This document shows positions 32,345 to 43,203 of a stretch of 64,000 nt of DNA, in pieces (the first letter of the stretch is position 1; each line of letters opens with the position of its first letter). Location: the NCBI GenBank assembly GCA_031772625.1, contig CM062814.1, positions 368,351,781 through 368,415,780 on the forward strand, in the 5' to 3' direction. The position numbers were made by a program, and so were the translations under genes. A model generated the notes under the pieces. That model saw only the letters and a program-made list of their open reading frames with translations. It was not told the DNA's origin and did not search any database. Source of the stretch: Pinus tabuliformis (taxonomy: Eukaryota > Streptophyta > Pinopsida > Pinales > Pinaceae).

Positions 32345-34465
32345 CTCATGGTATTCATTGTTATTACTATCATTTTTGCACAATTGTTTGGCTAGTAGCG
32401 TAAACCTTGAGCATGATCACATAAGTGTTCATTATTTAGCCTATTTCCTTTATTTCAATAAGATTTGCATCAAAATTATTATTGATCATGGTTCTTGTGT
32501 TCTTTCAGGAATTCATATTAAATAAGGACCAAATATATACATGCATAAAAAATCAATTACACTTAGCTTTGTTCCTGCACTAGCACTCCTTCACTACAAT
32601 TCCTGCACTAGAGAGCAACCAATTTGGGCCTTCAACATTTTGGCATGCTTCTTTGCAAAACCGAGGAAGGTTATTATCCAAAATGATGTTCTGAAATGTT
32701 CCCATGAGCTGGATTGCACCCAGGTCACACATGTGGGCCTCTCGAAGAAATCAACAAATTTGCTCAAAATCCACAGAATTTTCGAAATGCCACGTTTGAC
32801 CTCGATTGTCGTGCAACTGGAGGTGAATCTCGAAAATTAGAAAAAATGGGTTTTTTTCCAATATAACAAAATATCTATAAAAAAAAACATTTTCCCAAGA
32901 TTCTCTTTTTTCAAAAAGTTACACATGGGTTTTTTAGGCAGTTTCATAAAAAAAATATTGTTTTTCTAGAATTCTAGAATCTTGCAAAAAGAGCCAAACA
33001 TCCAACTTTAGGAAATATTTTCGAGGAGATAGAGTTGAATGAGAGAAATATAAGAGATTTTTTGTTGAAAATATGATAAATTAGGTTCCCTCCAAACAAT
33101 TTTCAAAAATTCTCCATGGTTAGGAAGATATGTCAATATTTTTTAGGCTAGTTTGTTAAAAATATGTAATTTTCCAGAATTAAGGAAAATGACGGTTAGA
33201 GTCAAAATTCGCCTTGAAAATTTTATAAATGGCTTGGCCATGGTCTATGTGAAGAGAGAAGATGTTATTATAACTTCATATTGTTGGTTTGGAGTTGGAG
33301 CATATGGCTTTGGATGTAAAGAACTGATTCAATTTTATTAAAAGACTTCTAATGTTAGGTTTCTTTCTCCAAATCTATCATTTTTTTAATGATCATTTTC
33401 CTTCCCTATTTAAAAATGATCATTTTCATTATGTAATTTGATTTAATTTTAAGAGAGTGAGAGCTGGATGGTTTGGACCCAACCAACCAAGCTCAACATC
33501 CCTCACTTTAGATTAGTTTTTAATCATTAGAAATGAGCAAAAGTTGTGTTGAATGATGAGTTTCCGTGTATGAATAGTTTCTTTGATATACTTGCATGAC
33601 TCTAAACATTCAAATATTGTCACCTTTTATATTGGAGTAATGATCTCATCATGAATCGTTAAGGAATTTGTTAATAAAGCATGAAGGATGCTTGAATGTG
33701 AATTCTGAAACTAATTCTATTTAAATTGTATAATCTTGCATTCCATACTTATACAAAGTTATTTTGTACCTAGACAAGTTTTGTAATATCATGTTTTATA
33801 TGAATATCTAGTGATAATATGATGAGATGTTAATGGTTGTAGATTAGTTAGAGTTGAAGTATGGTTGGATTGAGAGTTGTAAGTTAATGATTTTCATGGA
33901 ATGGGCTTTCTAAGTTTATTTGATGTAGTTTTAAATTAGAATAAATTTTTATTTTTAGTTGTGTGAGAACATTAATTTGAAGTTTTTAGTTTCCTTCGAG
34001 TGTTTGAGATTTGAATGTTAGGAAAGATGAAAGACTAGTTTGAATTCTTGTTGGCTTGCATCTCGAGACTTAGACTTAGTGATTAGATTTGGTTTTGTTG
34101 GATTGTTTATTTTCCTTAAGTTTAGAATCGCTTGAATTAGAATTAGTTTTTTTTAAGATTGAAATTAGAATAATCATGATATTGAATGATAACTGGTTTT
34201 GTTTGATTTCAGATTTCTAAAGTTTATTGTTTGAATTGAATTTAAGTTTTACTTGCATTGAGATTAAGTTTTGGTTGATTTCCTTTACTTAGATTGAGAT
34301 TAAAATTGTTTATTTTCATTTTCTACTTAATTAATAAATATGAATTTGATGTTAATTTATGTTAGATGCTCTAATCCTGCGTTACCTACACTTGTGCCTC
34401 TAAGTCTTACAACCCCAGATTGATAATTTAATGTTGGAATTATAACACATATAATTTCCCCAAGA
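32345..34465 (+). repeat. 3' LTR of the outer element, remaining part
   Basis: Resumes the sequence interrupted at 21567 and aligns with 15984-18019 in order and strand, including ATTATAACACATATAATTTC at the end. The pair differs by scattered substitutions and small indels, for example an extra TTCCCTATTTAAAAATGATC-like segment near 33400. Confidence 0.9.
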
Positions 34466-34470
34466 TTAAT

Positions 34471-36710
34471 TATCCCTCTACATGAAGTCCTCGTTCATAG
34501 TTCTTCTTGAAGGACTACCCAAGAGCTGAAAGGGGCACTTTATCGAATATTAGACAAGTTCATTGAAGAGTTGTTTTCCTATATCAAAATATATAGGAGT
34601 GAGGTTGGTCCACATGTATTTCCAAGGTAGATTCCTGAAATAATTTCTCTTGGAGAAGTAGCAAATCAAACAACATTAAATGGTTAGGCATGGAAAATGA
34701 GTAAACTTCAAAAGAAGATTTGGCCAAATTTTACAATTATGTTTAGAAGAATAAAATTGAAGGATACAGGTCACACATTCAAGGAAGCTGAAAAACTTAA
34801 CAATATTTGGTCTCACTCATTACCCCATTTGTTTTATGGCCCTAGTGGAATAATAAATGAACATTATAAGGTTGTAATCTATATAGAAATTTTTGCTCAT
34901 CAAAAGCCTTTGTTTGATGATGTTTTCATAAAAATTATAATTTTGATCATGTGATTGAAAGAGGAAAACTAATGAGTGTGGAGGATAGGGAAAAACTTTA
35001 GGAATTTATATAAAACAATTATGAAGATTATCTTAAACAAAAAAGTGTATTTTATTCTATTATAATTGAAGATTTGAAATCTTTTTAATGTCTGAAAGTT
35101 AATTTTTCTCAGCTGCTTTTATAACTAGCATCTTCTTCTCAGTAGTTTCAAACAATTCAAATTGAAAATATGTGTGATGTTTCTATTACAGTCCAACAAT
35201 CAATGATTCCCGAGGCTAGCAAATATGTTAATGTTAAAGAAAAACAACAAGGTCAAATCATTAAATAAATCATGATAATAATAGAGGTCAAGGACCAGAA
35301 AAATGATGCAAAGGAGCAAGTAGCCAAGTGAATTGTCTTCCCAAAAGACATTATTGTCCTTGACCCTCTTGAAGAAATCACCCAAGAAGACTTACAATCC
35401 AAAAAAGACGTTGAAAAAAATATAGATATGGAGATTGATGAAAAATATGAACAAGAAAATGTTCATTAAATAGTTACAAAGAGTGGTGATAAAGAGACAA
35501 AGTCAATTGAACAACACACTAAAACCACTAAACTTTCAGTCACAAAAATATCCCCCACAGTTTCCATGACTCCCATCTCCACAAAAATTCTGCTAACTTC
35601 ATTTCCTTTTGACCATGTCATTGAGATGGAATTAGTATCTAAAATTGTTCAATCTTTAACTTAATATAATTTCCATACACAAACAAACTTTCTTGTAAGA
35701 AGGGATAAGAAGAGGAAACTTAACACTCTTGAAACAATGTTTGAACATAGATGGAAGCCAATTAGAGATGTGAGATAGAAATCTGAAGAAACTTCATATG
35801 CCCTTTGAGCATTTGTTAATAGTAAAAAATATCATGTCAATGAACTTCGAGCAACTTATAAAAGTAAGTTGCAAAGAATTAAAGAGTTAGAATTGCAAAT
35901 CAAAAATAGCAAAGAATTTATCGAAGAGAGTTGGCAAGCTCATTTTGCGACCCTGGTTCGATGTTTTACTATTGAAAGAACCAACTTACAAAGTTAGTTT
36001 GAAATTAAATTGAATGAATTAGAGCTCAAGCATTCCTAGAATATTGAGCAAATGAAAAAGGCACATGAAGAAGAAAATTATATATTGAAAGAAGAAGCTG
36101 ACAACAAAATTTAAGTTATGCCTGCAACGCTAAAAGAAAAAGTTGAAACTCTAGAGTCTCAATTGAAACAAGATCATGATTCTAAACAAAGTCTGAATGT
36201 ATTCTAAGAATAAGTAGTGTAGGTTAACTAAATACTGAACTGAAAAAAGACCAAGCTAAATTCTACATAAGAAAGGATAAAGTCTGTATACGTTATCATG
36301 AGATTGCGAATGAATGAAATTATTGAATCGTTGGTTGAATAAGATCGAAGTGTTAAAGCATTCTTTTCATAAATTCTCTAATGGAAAAATAAATTACAAC
36401 CTCAGCACATCCCTAAAACCATTAAGAAGGACAAGAGACTCATGTATGATTCATTAAACCACAGAGAAACAAAAGCAAAGGAAATCCAAATGTGGACCAA
36501 GAAATCATTTAACATTACATCAAGGTATAGGAGATTGGGAGATTAGTTTGAGGTAGTCCCGGGTTCTCCAAATCAACAAAAACAAAAAAGATTGCACAAT
36601 AGAAGACATGAGAGAGATGACTGAAACTGAAATTTGGATACAACAAACTTTCCAAAAGGTTCTTCAATTTCCTTTTGAACAAATCAAACTAATTTCAAAA
36701 TTTGATGTTA
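34471..36710 (+). pseudogene. Old Gag-like pseudogene, 3' part (continued from 15938)
   Basis: The frame of 15094-15938 continues here and stays readable for about 480 bp (34471-34951, ending before IILIM). A 258-bp stretch from 34697 has no stop (IWPNFTIMFRRIKLKDTGHT; LPHLFYGPSGIINEHYKVV). Further on (about 35200-36700) the same style of decayed coding continues with many stops. It encodes a long Lys/Glu-rich coiled coil (KSKLQRIKELELQIKNSKEF; KEKVETLESQLKQ). No enzyme motif appears. This is consistent with a large Gag-like protein of an old LTR element, but a decayed host gene cannot be excluded. Confidence 0.5.
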
Positions 36711-38519
36711 CTTTATTTATAATTTAATGTGAATGTTCTTAGTCAACATTGTTCATTTCCATGTAATTCACTTTTCTACAATTTCTCAAGTATATACAGA
36801 TTGGGTAAACTTTATCCAGACAAATTCTCTTCATCATCTCACCATTGAATATAAGGACTCTGAAGATGAAGAGGAAGTTTGAAAGATTTTTCCACTTTTT
36901 CTCTGAAATTATCCTTAGATAAGGACATTATTTCATTTTTAGCATCATCAATGACTAAAGAAAATCTTGAAAAATTTTGTAATTATTTTAGTATTTATAT
37001 GCTCTATTACATTGGTGTAAGAGTCGATGAGTTGTGGAACTGAATGTATGAAACCTATAATCAATTTTTGAGGCTAATCTTTTTTGAAGACAAAATTCAA
37101 CATTGAATTTGTTTATGAGTTATGTGTCTTATGTATTGTCATGATTTTTACTAGTTAATAGATGCATGTGGTATTCATTTTCTAACATTATTCATATTCA
37201 ACCATAATTGAATCTTGTGATATTTTGTTTAAATATCTTAAGATATGTTGCAATGTATTTTTACTGTCATACAAAGACTATGAATTATTTGTTGTTTACA
37301 TTCTTATTTGATGCTCAAATATGAAACCAAAACAATTTTCATTGTACTTTTATTTTAACAGTTTCTTAAGAAACATCTTGTGTGGCTAGCTAGAACCAAA
37401 TTCTAGTGATATTCAAACACGCATAATTTTTTCTCTTCAATATTATGTATGAATGAAACCTTCATCTCACCACCTTCATTGTTCTTTGTTCCATCAAATC
37501 GGGATGACTGCGCATCAACAATAGTTTGTATATTTTTTGTAGATAGCTTTAAGTACAAACATATGTCATATATTTTCCCTATTTTTTAGTTTAATATAGA
37601 TGGACTCATAACTGTTGAGGAGTGTATTAAACAATTTATGTTATCCCTGAAACTAGAAGCAGTTTAACATGAAGATGAATTATTTGTTGTATATGTTGCA
37701 TGTGTTGAGAGATCCTCTAAAACAAATTTTCAAAATCTATGAAAATAGGTCTATGGATAGTTTTTTCAATGCTATATTATTCTCGGTTTGTTTTTATCTA
37801 CTCGTATTCTTGTATTTACTCTCAGGAATCTAAATCAATACGTCATTGATAGGAACATGTATGCCTCTATGTTTTCCTTTTTCTTTTGTCAGATCTACAC
37901 AAATGCATTTACATATTAGGTTAGCTACACTTAATTATTTTTGTTTGAACACCATATATGGTTGACCCCGACCATAGTTAGCAAATCGCGAGCCTAGTAA
38001 TGGCTACAAAGCTACATTCTGATCTAATTGTATGTTTTCAGTAAGCATAACACATGCTATTGTCCAAGCTCATTTTGACCCATGAACTAAAGACAAGCCA
38101 ATCTTTTCATTTAGGTATCTTAATCAATTCTAATGCTACATGTAAGAATTTAAAAATTGTTTAGGAAAGTGGAATATGACAAATGATTACCCACAGACTA
38201 GAAACATAGCACATTACTACCCAAATCAGCTCATAGCTAGAAATAATTCATGGAACTCTCTGTCATTGCTCAAGCAAAAGTATGATTATGAAGAAATTTA
38301 AAGTGATTTTGATACAATACATAGGAATGGAAATGAACCTATGGGTAATTTACTTCAGAGGTTGAAAATATGTTGTAGGATTCTTAAAAATAATAGAGCA
38401 TCCACCCAATAAACCGATGACTAGTTTTCATACCTTCTCTTTGCTGCTAAAGAAGACAAGTTTCCCTTAGGAAATGAGAAGAATTTAATATTTTGTGGAC
38501 TTGATTTCTCTTTAATTAT
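36711..38519. other. Degraded AT-rich DNA, possibly the rest of the old element
   Basis: No open frame of note. From about 38160 short coding-like traces appear (WNMTNDYPQTRNIAHYYPN), just upstream of the protease remnant. Nothing else recognised. Confidence 0.4.
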
Positions 38520-38780
38520 GAAATTTTCAATCAAAATGTTCACAATTGTCTTGTAGATTCAAGAGCTTCAATAAATGATATGGTAGTTCCATTGCTAGTT
38601 GGGATATTTTTGAAAAAAATAATTATCAAGAAGTTTGGTGAAGATAAAACAAAAGCATTCTTAATTGTAGAAATTCCAAATATTAAAATGAATTTTATTG
38701 AATCAATTGAATACTTCAACCAAAGATTCCATTCTATTCTTAATGGAATATTGAAAACAGGGAGATCATGTGTTAACTAA
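38520..38780 (+). pseudogene. Retropepsin (aspartic protease) remnant, Ty3/gypsy style
   Basis: The frame reads NVHNCLVDSRASINDM at about 38535-38582 and stays open to the stop at 38778-38780. The DSRAS at 38556-38570 corresponds to the catalytic DSGAS, with Gly changed to Arg. The surrounding CLVDSGAS.N.M layout is that of Ty3/gypsy-type plant proteases. Downstream residues (GIFLKKIIIKKFGEDKT) show no clear second motif. It may be the protease of the same old element as the Gag-like pseudogene ending near 36710; the strand and order are right, but the distance leaves doubt. Confidence 0.5.
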
Positions 38781-39954
38781 GGTTTATACTACCGCCCTTC
38801 CCTCAAATGTGGCTTTTTCCACTATTAGAATAGATAACGCAATATCATCCTTAAACATGGAACAAACTTTAAATGCCAAAACATAAATTCTTAAAATAAC
38901 ATCTAAACAACTTTATGGCTAGGGGAAAACCAAAACAATTGTCAAGAAAAAAACTTTTAACTAGTAAAACTAAAACGTTATGTTTTATTTATTTTTATAT
39001 ATTAATTAAATTGTTATGTTTTAATTTATTTTAATAATATAAATAATTAATATATGAATTTCATTTTATTTCTTTTCCAAATTTATCGCGCTAACTTTTA
39101 ACTAATGGTTTTCTTTTTTATAAATGCTCATTATTAATTTATAATTTCATAATAATGAATATAAAACACTTTTAAAAAACAATGATTTTTTGAAAAGTAT
39201 CCAATCACACAATGCTCACACAATGCAACATTAGGGTTGGGTTCTATGGGTTGATTTCCTATAAAAGTATTAGGAGATCTCACCTTGAGTATGGCATCTT
39301 CGCATAAATTTCATTGCCTCTATTAGATTGTATTAATTATTGAGATTATTAACACACAACCATCCTTCAAAAAGGCCCAACTTTGTTTCCCGACTACTAG
39401 TTTATTACTATTGCGTCAATTTAATTTAACTAATGCATGCTTTAGATAGGAAATTGAGAAAGGTCATAAATTGTAGAGTTTTCAACAATGCATTTAGTAC
39501 CTTTTTTTAAAGAAAAAACTAAGAAATTTTAAAAAAATAATAAAACTTATGTTTTTGAAGTTGTTTTTGAAACTCATTTTAATATTAATTTTAATCATTA
39601 TATAAATAGAATATATTTTGTTTAGAATATTCTTGGCTTAAATTTTAAAGATATTTTTAATGTCCTATAATAATTAATATTATTTATGATTAAAAAATTT
39701 ACTATAGTTTAATTATTAGTCAATGTTATAAATAACAATTATTATTGTATAGAATGAAAATTATAAATATAAATTAATTATTAACAGAATATATAAATAG
39801 TAATTATTACTTATTATTTGTAAATACAGTTATAAATTCGAAGAGGAAGCTGACAACATGTTTCCATGACTCTATTTGAGCACAGTAAGCCATAATCACT
39901 TTGACATATGGCATAATAGGTAGATAGGAGAAGGAATGACAAACAAAAGGTATG
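38781..39954. other. AT-rich DNA
   Basis: Very AT-rich, with no gene seen. A TATA-like CTATAAAAG lies near 39260 and a less AT-rich patch at 39230-39430, possibly an LTR remnant. Confidence 0.45.
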
Positions 39955-40541
39955 GTGCATATTCCCTTTGAATATTCTCATCTTGAAAAACATGCCCAAC
40001 CTGGCGCAGTTCTGCTTCAACCGCTAGTTGTGCTCAGCCTCTGCTTCATCTGCTCTGGGCCAATGAATTAACTTGGTTTATAAACACCTTGGAGGGTGGA
40101 GAATATAAGGAAATCATATTTGGGAATATGGCTAGGTTGTTTGGTTTGGAGGGTAGAGTTCCCAAGGTCAAGCCCATGCGTCGCCCCAAAATAACACGTG
40201 CTTTTAATTTTTTGGGTGCATTTTGCTAAATTGTTGCAACGTCGTTTGAGTAGGGAGATGGTCGAAATTGTTTAACCATTGACAGGGGCTTCCATCAAGT
40301 GGTTAGCGCTCCTTGTGTTGTGTTATGGTACGAGGTTGCCCAGGTGGCGAGCCAACCTATTAAGCAAGCAGGTTCAAACATTTTCGGCCCTGGTTATATT
40401 CAATATATGTGACATATGGTTGTAACGCCCATGGGTAGTGGGCGGGGTCTCAGGTCAGTCACGGGCCCCAGCCCAATTATTAAATATATATGATAATGAC
40501 CTTTAGCAAGGGTGGCATGGGTGGCATCCCGCCACCCGAAC

Positions 40542-40586
<45 letters not shown>

Positions 40587-40923
40587 ATATTAATAGTTAA
40601 AATTTTGATGACAATTTTTAAGGGTCACTGGAAAAAATAAAGAGGTGACAAATTTTCCCATTCCAACCGTCAGATTCCATGTGCTAACCTTTTTCCGAAT
40701 TGTTGCCTCGTTAGTGACTAGCACTAGGCCTAGTTTGACCAAAATTTTGACCAACTATATCTTTAGCATACGAACTCAGATTTGAGTGTCGTTCACGCCA
40801 TTCAAATCAGGAAGATGAGAACCATGATTTGGTCCTAGTTTGATTTCAATTCAGAAACTTTGATTTTTGAGCTTTTCCAACACCACTTCTAAATTCCAAG
40901 CGTTTCTGGATCCACCTAGATCA
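39955..40923 (-). repeat. 3' LTR of element C, truncated at its left edge
   Basis: Aligns with 44000-44929. The minus strand starts TGATCTAGGTGGATCC at 40923. Similarity to the 5' LTR ends near 39955. It contains the TA run at 40544-40583. Confidence 0.75.
40544..40583. repeat. (TA)n microsatellite within the LTR of element C
   Basis: About 20 TA units. The matching point in the other LTR (about 44570-44600) has a T-rich run instead, so the expansion postdates the insertion. Confidence 0.9.
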
Positions 40924-40936
40924 TTCCTACCCACTG
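40924..40936 (-). other. Polypurine tract of element C
   Basis: CAGTGGGTAGGAA on the minus strand, directly before the 3' LTR start. Confidence 0.7.
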
Positions 40937-41259
40937 AGGAGCTTTTGGTCCTCCAAAATCATGAATAATCTACAACTGCACATATAAAACCACACATGAC
41001 TCAAACAACCCCATACTTGCAAAGAGTTTATAACACACACTCTTTGGTCAAGTTTACATCATCATAGAAACCAATACCCCAGCTATAAACAAAATGTCAA
41101 AAACATCATTATTATTTTAAGTGATGGAAAACACATCATCACTTTTACAATTATTAAGAACACATGATTTACAAAATGCGATCATGACAATCTATCATAT
41201 CTAGTAAAACCATCACATACTCAATAAAGTGAACCACCAGGAATCTGGAAGATTCGCTT
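40937..41259 (-). other. 3' internal region of element C
   Basis: No frame. It shares GGAGCTTTTGGTCCTCCAAAA and GAGTTTATAACA-type words with the matching part of element B (23765-24330). Confidence 0.65.
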
Positions 41260-43073
41260 GTTGAACATATTCACCAACTTGTTTCTTTAATGATTCTTTC
41301 TGGGCAGGAGTATCTAATACGTGACTCTCTTTTGTACATCCTCGTTGTAGTATCTATAATGATTCTTCCTCCTCCAAAATTTATGGATCTTTGTTGAATA
41401 CTTATTACTAGTGCGCATATGATAAGTGTCTGTGGAATCCTCACTATCACTAAAACGTGATGAGGTTGTCCCATCATCCTTCGTTGATTTGTCACTAGTT
41501 GTCTTAGAGCATTCTCTAACCTCTTTTCTAGCATACCCAAGTCTTGCATAATGACACAATTCCTCCACTTTAATGGGACTCACAATGCCCTGGCCATTAA
41601 TGTTGAGGCCCTTCCCCTAATTCCCCCATATTCTTAAAAAAATAATTAATCCAATTCTAGTACTATGTTTCTCGAAAGCAGAAAAATCATTTTCATAAAA
41701 AGTAGATGAAAATGAAGAATCACTTTTTACCTGAAGCTTGTTATGTTGAAACTTTTCCAAGGCCTCCTCCTTGGCTTGTTACTATTGTTGCAACCTTTTC
41801 TTCTCCTTCTCTTCTTATTGTAGGAGTCTTCTTAGTTCAACATTCTCTGCTTGAATTCTTTGGTTGACCTCTTCGAGTTCTTCAAGCCATGCCACATTTG
41901 GTGCCCTTTTCATTTTTTCCACAACATCTATTGAAATATTTGTCTCATTACCCGAATCGGAACCCAAGTCGATATTTCCATGTTTTGCAATGCTAAGAGC
42001 TGCAATATTCATTTCATAACTGGAGTCTGATCCCGGGTCAATTTTTCCAACACCTGCAAACCCCACAACTATGACCCTCTCATCATCATCTGATTCAGAT
42101 TTTGGTCTTGCTGCACAGTTGCAACTATCTTCTGCTTCTATTTTCTATCATTCTTCTTTGGCCTCAATTTTGGATTTAATTTCAATAAATTCTCCTCATC
42201 ATGCCTTCCTTCTCATAATGAGTACAAGATGGTCTTTCTTCTCTTCTCTTAGCTATTGTTGCACTCTTCGGGTGGTCATCTTCCCCATGCTTCCCCCTTC
42301 TTTCAAGATGTACAAACTTCACACTAGCTTCAACAAGAGCCTTAGGTTCAAATAATAACAATGAATTATGTAAATAAATATGCAAAAAGCCAATATATTT
42401 CATGAAATTCTCATAAGCGTCTAGTGGAACAATCAATAATAATGCTTGTTTTCTAACCTCCTCAGTAAAATTCTGAACAATTTTACCTTTACTTTGTTTC
42501 AAATGTTGCCTTTCCATCATGGAATTTTGTCTATAACCCAATGCGTAGAATTGTCCTCTTAAAGTATAAATGAACTTAGACCAAGATGAAAGAATTTTAT
42601 CACTACTCTTACCACCTTGCTACAGCTTGCCTTCCCACTCAACAAGAGCAGTGCCACTTAATCAAAGGGACGCCAGCTGGATCTTAGCTTCATACTCTTT
42701 GATTTGTTGTATGCAGAAATACACTTCAACCTATTTTATCTAGTTATCTAGCTTTTCTGTATTAGACTCTCCACTAAATACACGTAAATCAAACTTGACA
42801 TCTAGCTTGAGAAGGGGTTTTTAGAAGCATTCCTATGATCTCTACTAGAATGACGAGAAGAGGAAGAAGAACAAATTTCACTAGAGGACGGAGAGGGTGG
42901 GGGCTCTTCTCCTCCCCTTCATGATCTATCAAAGCATGATCATCTGGTTCTTTATTCTCAGGCTTGATTGTCTTATCATATTCTCCAAATAACTTGACAA
43001 CTTTCTCTGCCATGGTGAAGATGATCCTGTGATAATTTCTCTCTTCCTCCAATCAAGCTTCCTCATCTGCCAT
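41260..43073 (-). pseudogene. Gag with capsid-like core, CCHC, coiled coil, G-patch and second knuckle (element C)
   Basis: Starts at ATG 43071-43073 (MADEEA), about 117 bp after the primer site, with a TGA at codon 7. After a charged N-terminus come Gag core landmarks: a Trp-Glu-Gly-Lys stretch near 42640, LRGQFYALGY at 42540, and EEVRKQALLL...YIGFLHIYLHNSLLLF at about 42350-42470. A CCHC knuckle, CTHYEKEGHDEE, follows at about 42192-42227 with the second Cys now Tyr. Next are acidic repeats (KIDPGSDSSYE; NIDLGSDSGNE), a coiled coil at 41760-41900, a decayed G-patch at about 41545-41690 (GKGLNINGQGIVSPIKVEEL) and a ruined second knuckle (KFWRRKNHYRYY) near 41370. No protease or pol domain. 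This order shows what A and B have lost at the N-terminus. Several frameshifts and stops break it. Confidence 0.78.
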
Positions 43074-43189
43074 GTTTCGTCTTCGTGCTACACACCCCGC
43101 TTTGATATCAAAAATTTTATTTTTCCTTCTCATCATTGGAGGTTATTCTTGGTTAGCATTCACTCATCAAACTCACATCAAGAAGACCT

Positions 43190-43201
43190 GCTCTAATACC
43201 A
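43190..43201 (-). other. Primer-binding site of element C (initiator-Met)
   Basis: TGGTATTAGAGC on the minus strand, 11 of 12, the difference being C to T. Confidence 0.85.
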
Positions 43202-43203
43202 AA

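Larger units (their letters stand above)
15939..34465 (+). mobile_element. Outer non-autonomous LTR element, split by element B
   Basis: The 5' LTR is 15939-18019. The 3' LTR is in two pieces, 21512-21567 and 32345-34465, separated by the insertion of element B. Without B the element is about 7.75 kb, with a 3.5-kb internal region. The primer site at 18024-18041 is of tRNA-Asp type, typical of Athila/Tat-like Ty3/gypsy elements, and a polypurine tract (21505-21511) directly precedes the 3' LTR. The only coding remnant is a Gag-like pseudogene with a long Pro-Asn-rich tract. The target duplication is CTAAT (15934-15938) against TTAAT (34466-34470), 4 of 5. The terminal CA of the 3' LTR has decayed to GA. 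Confidence 0.88.
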
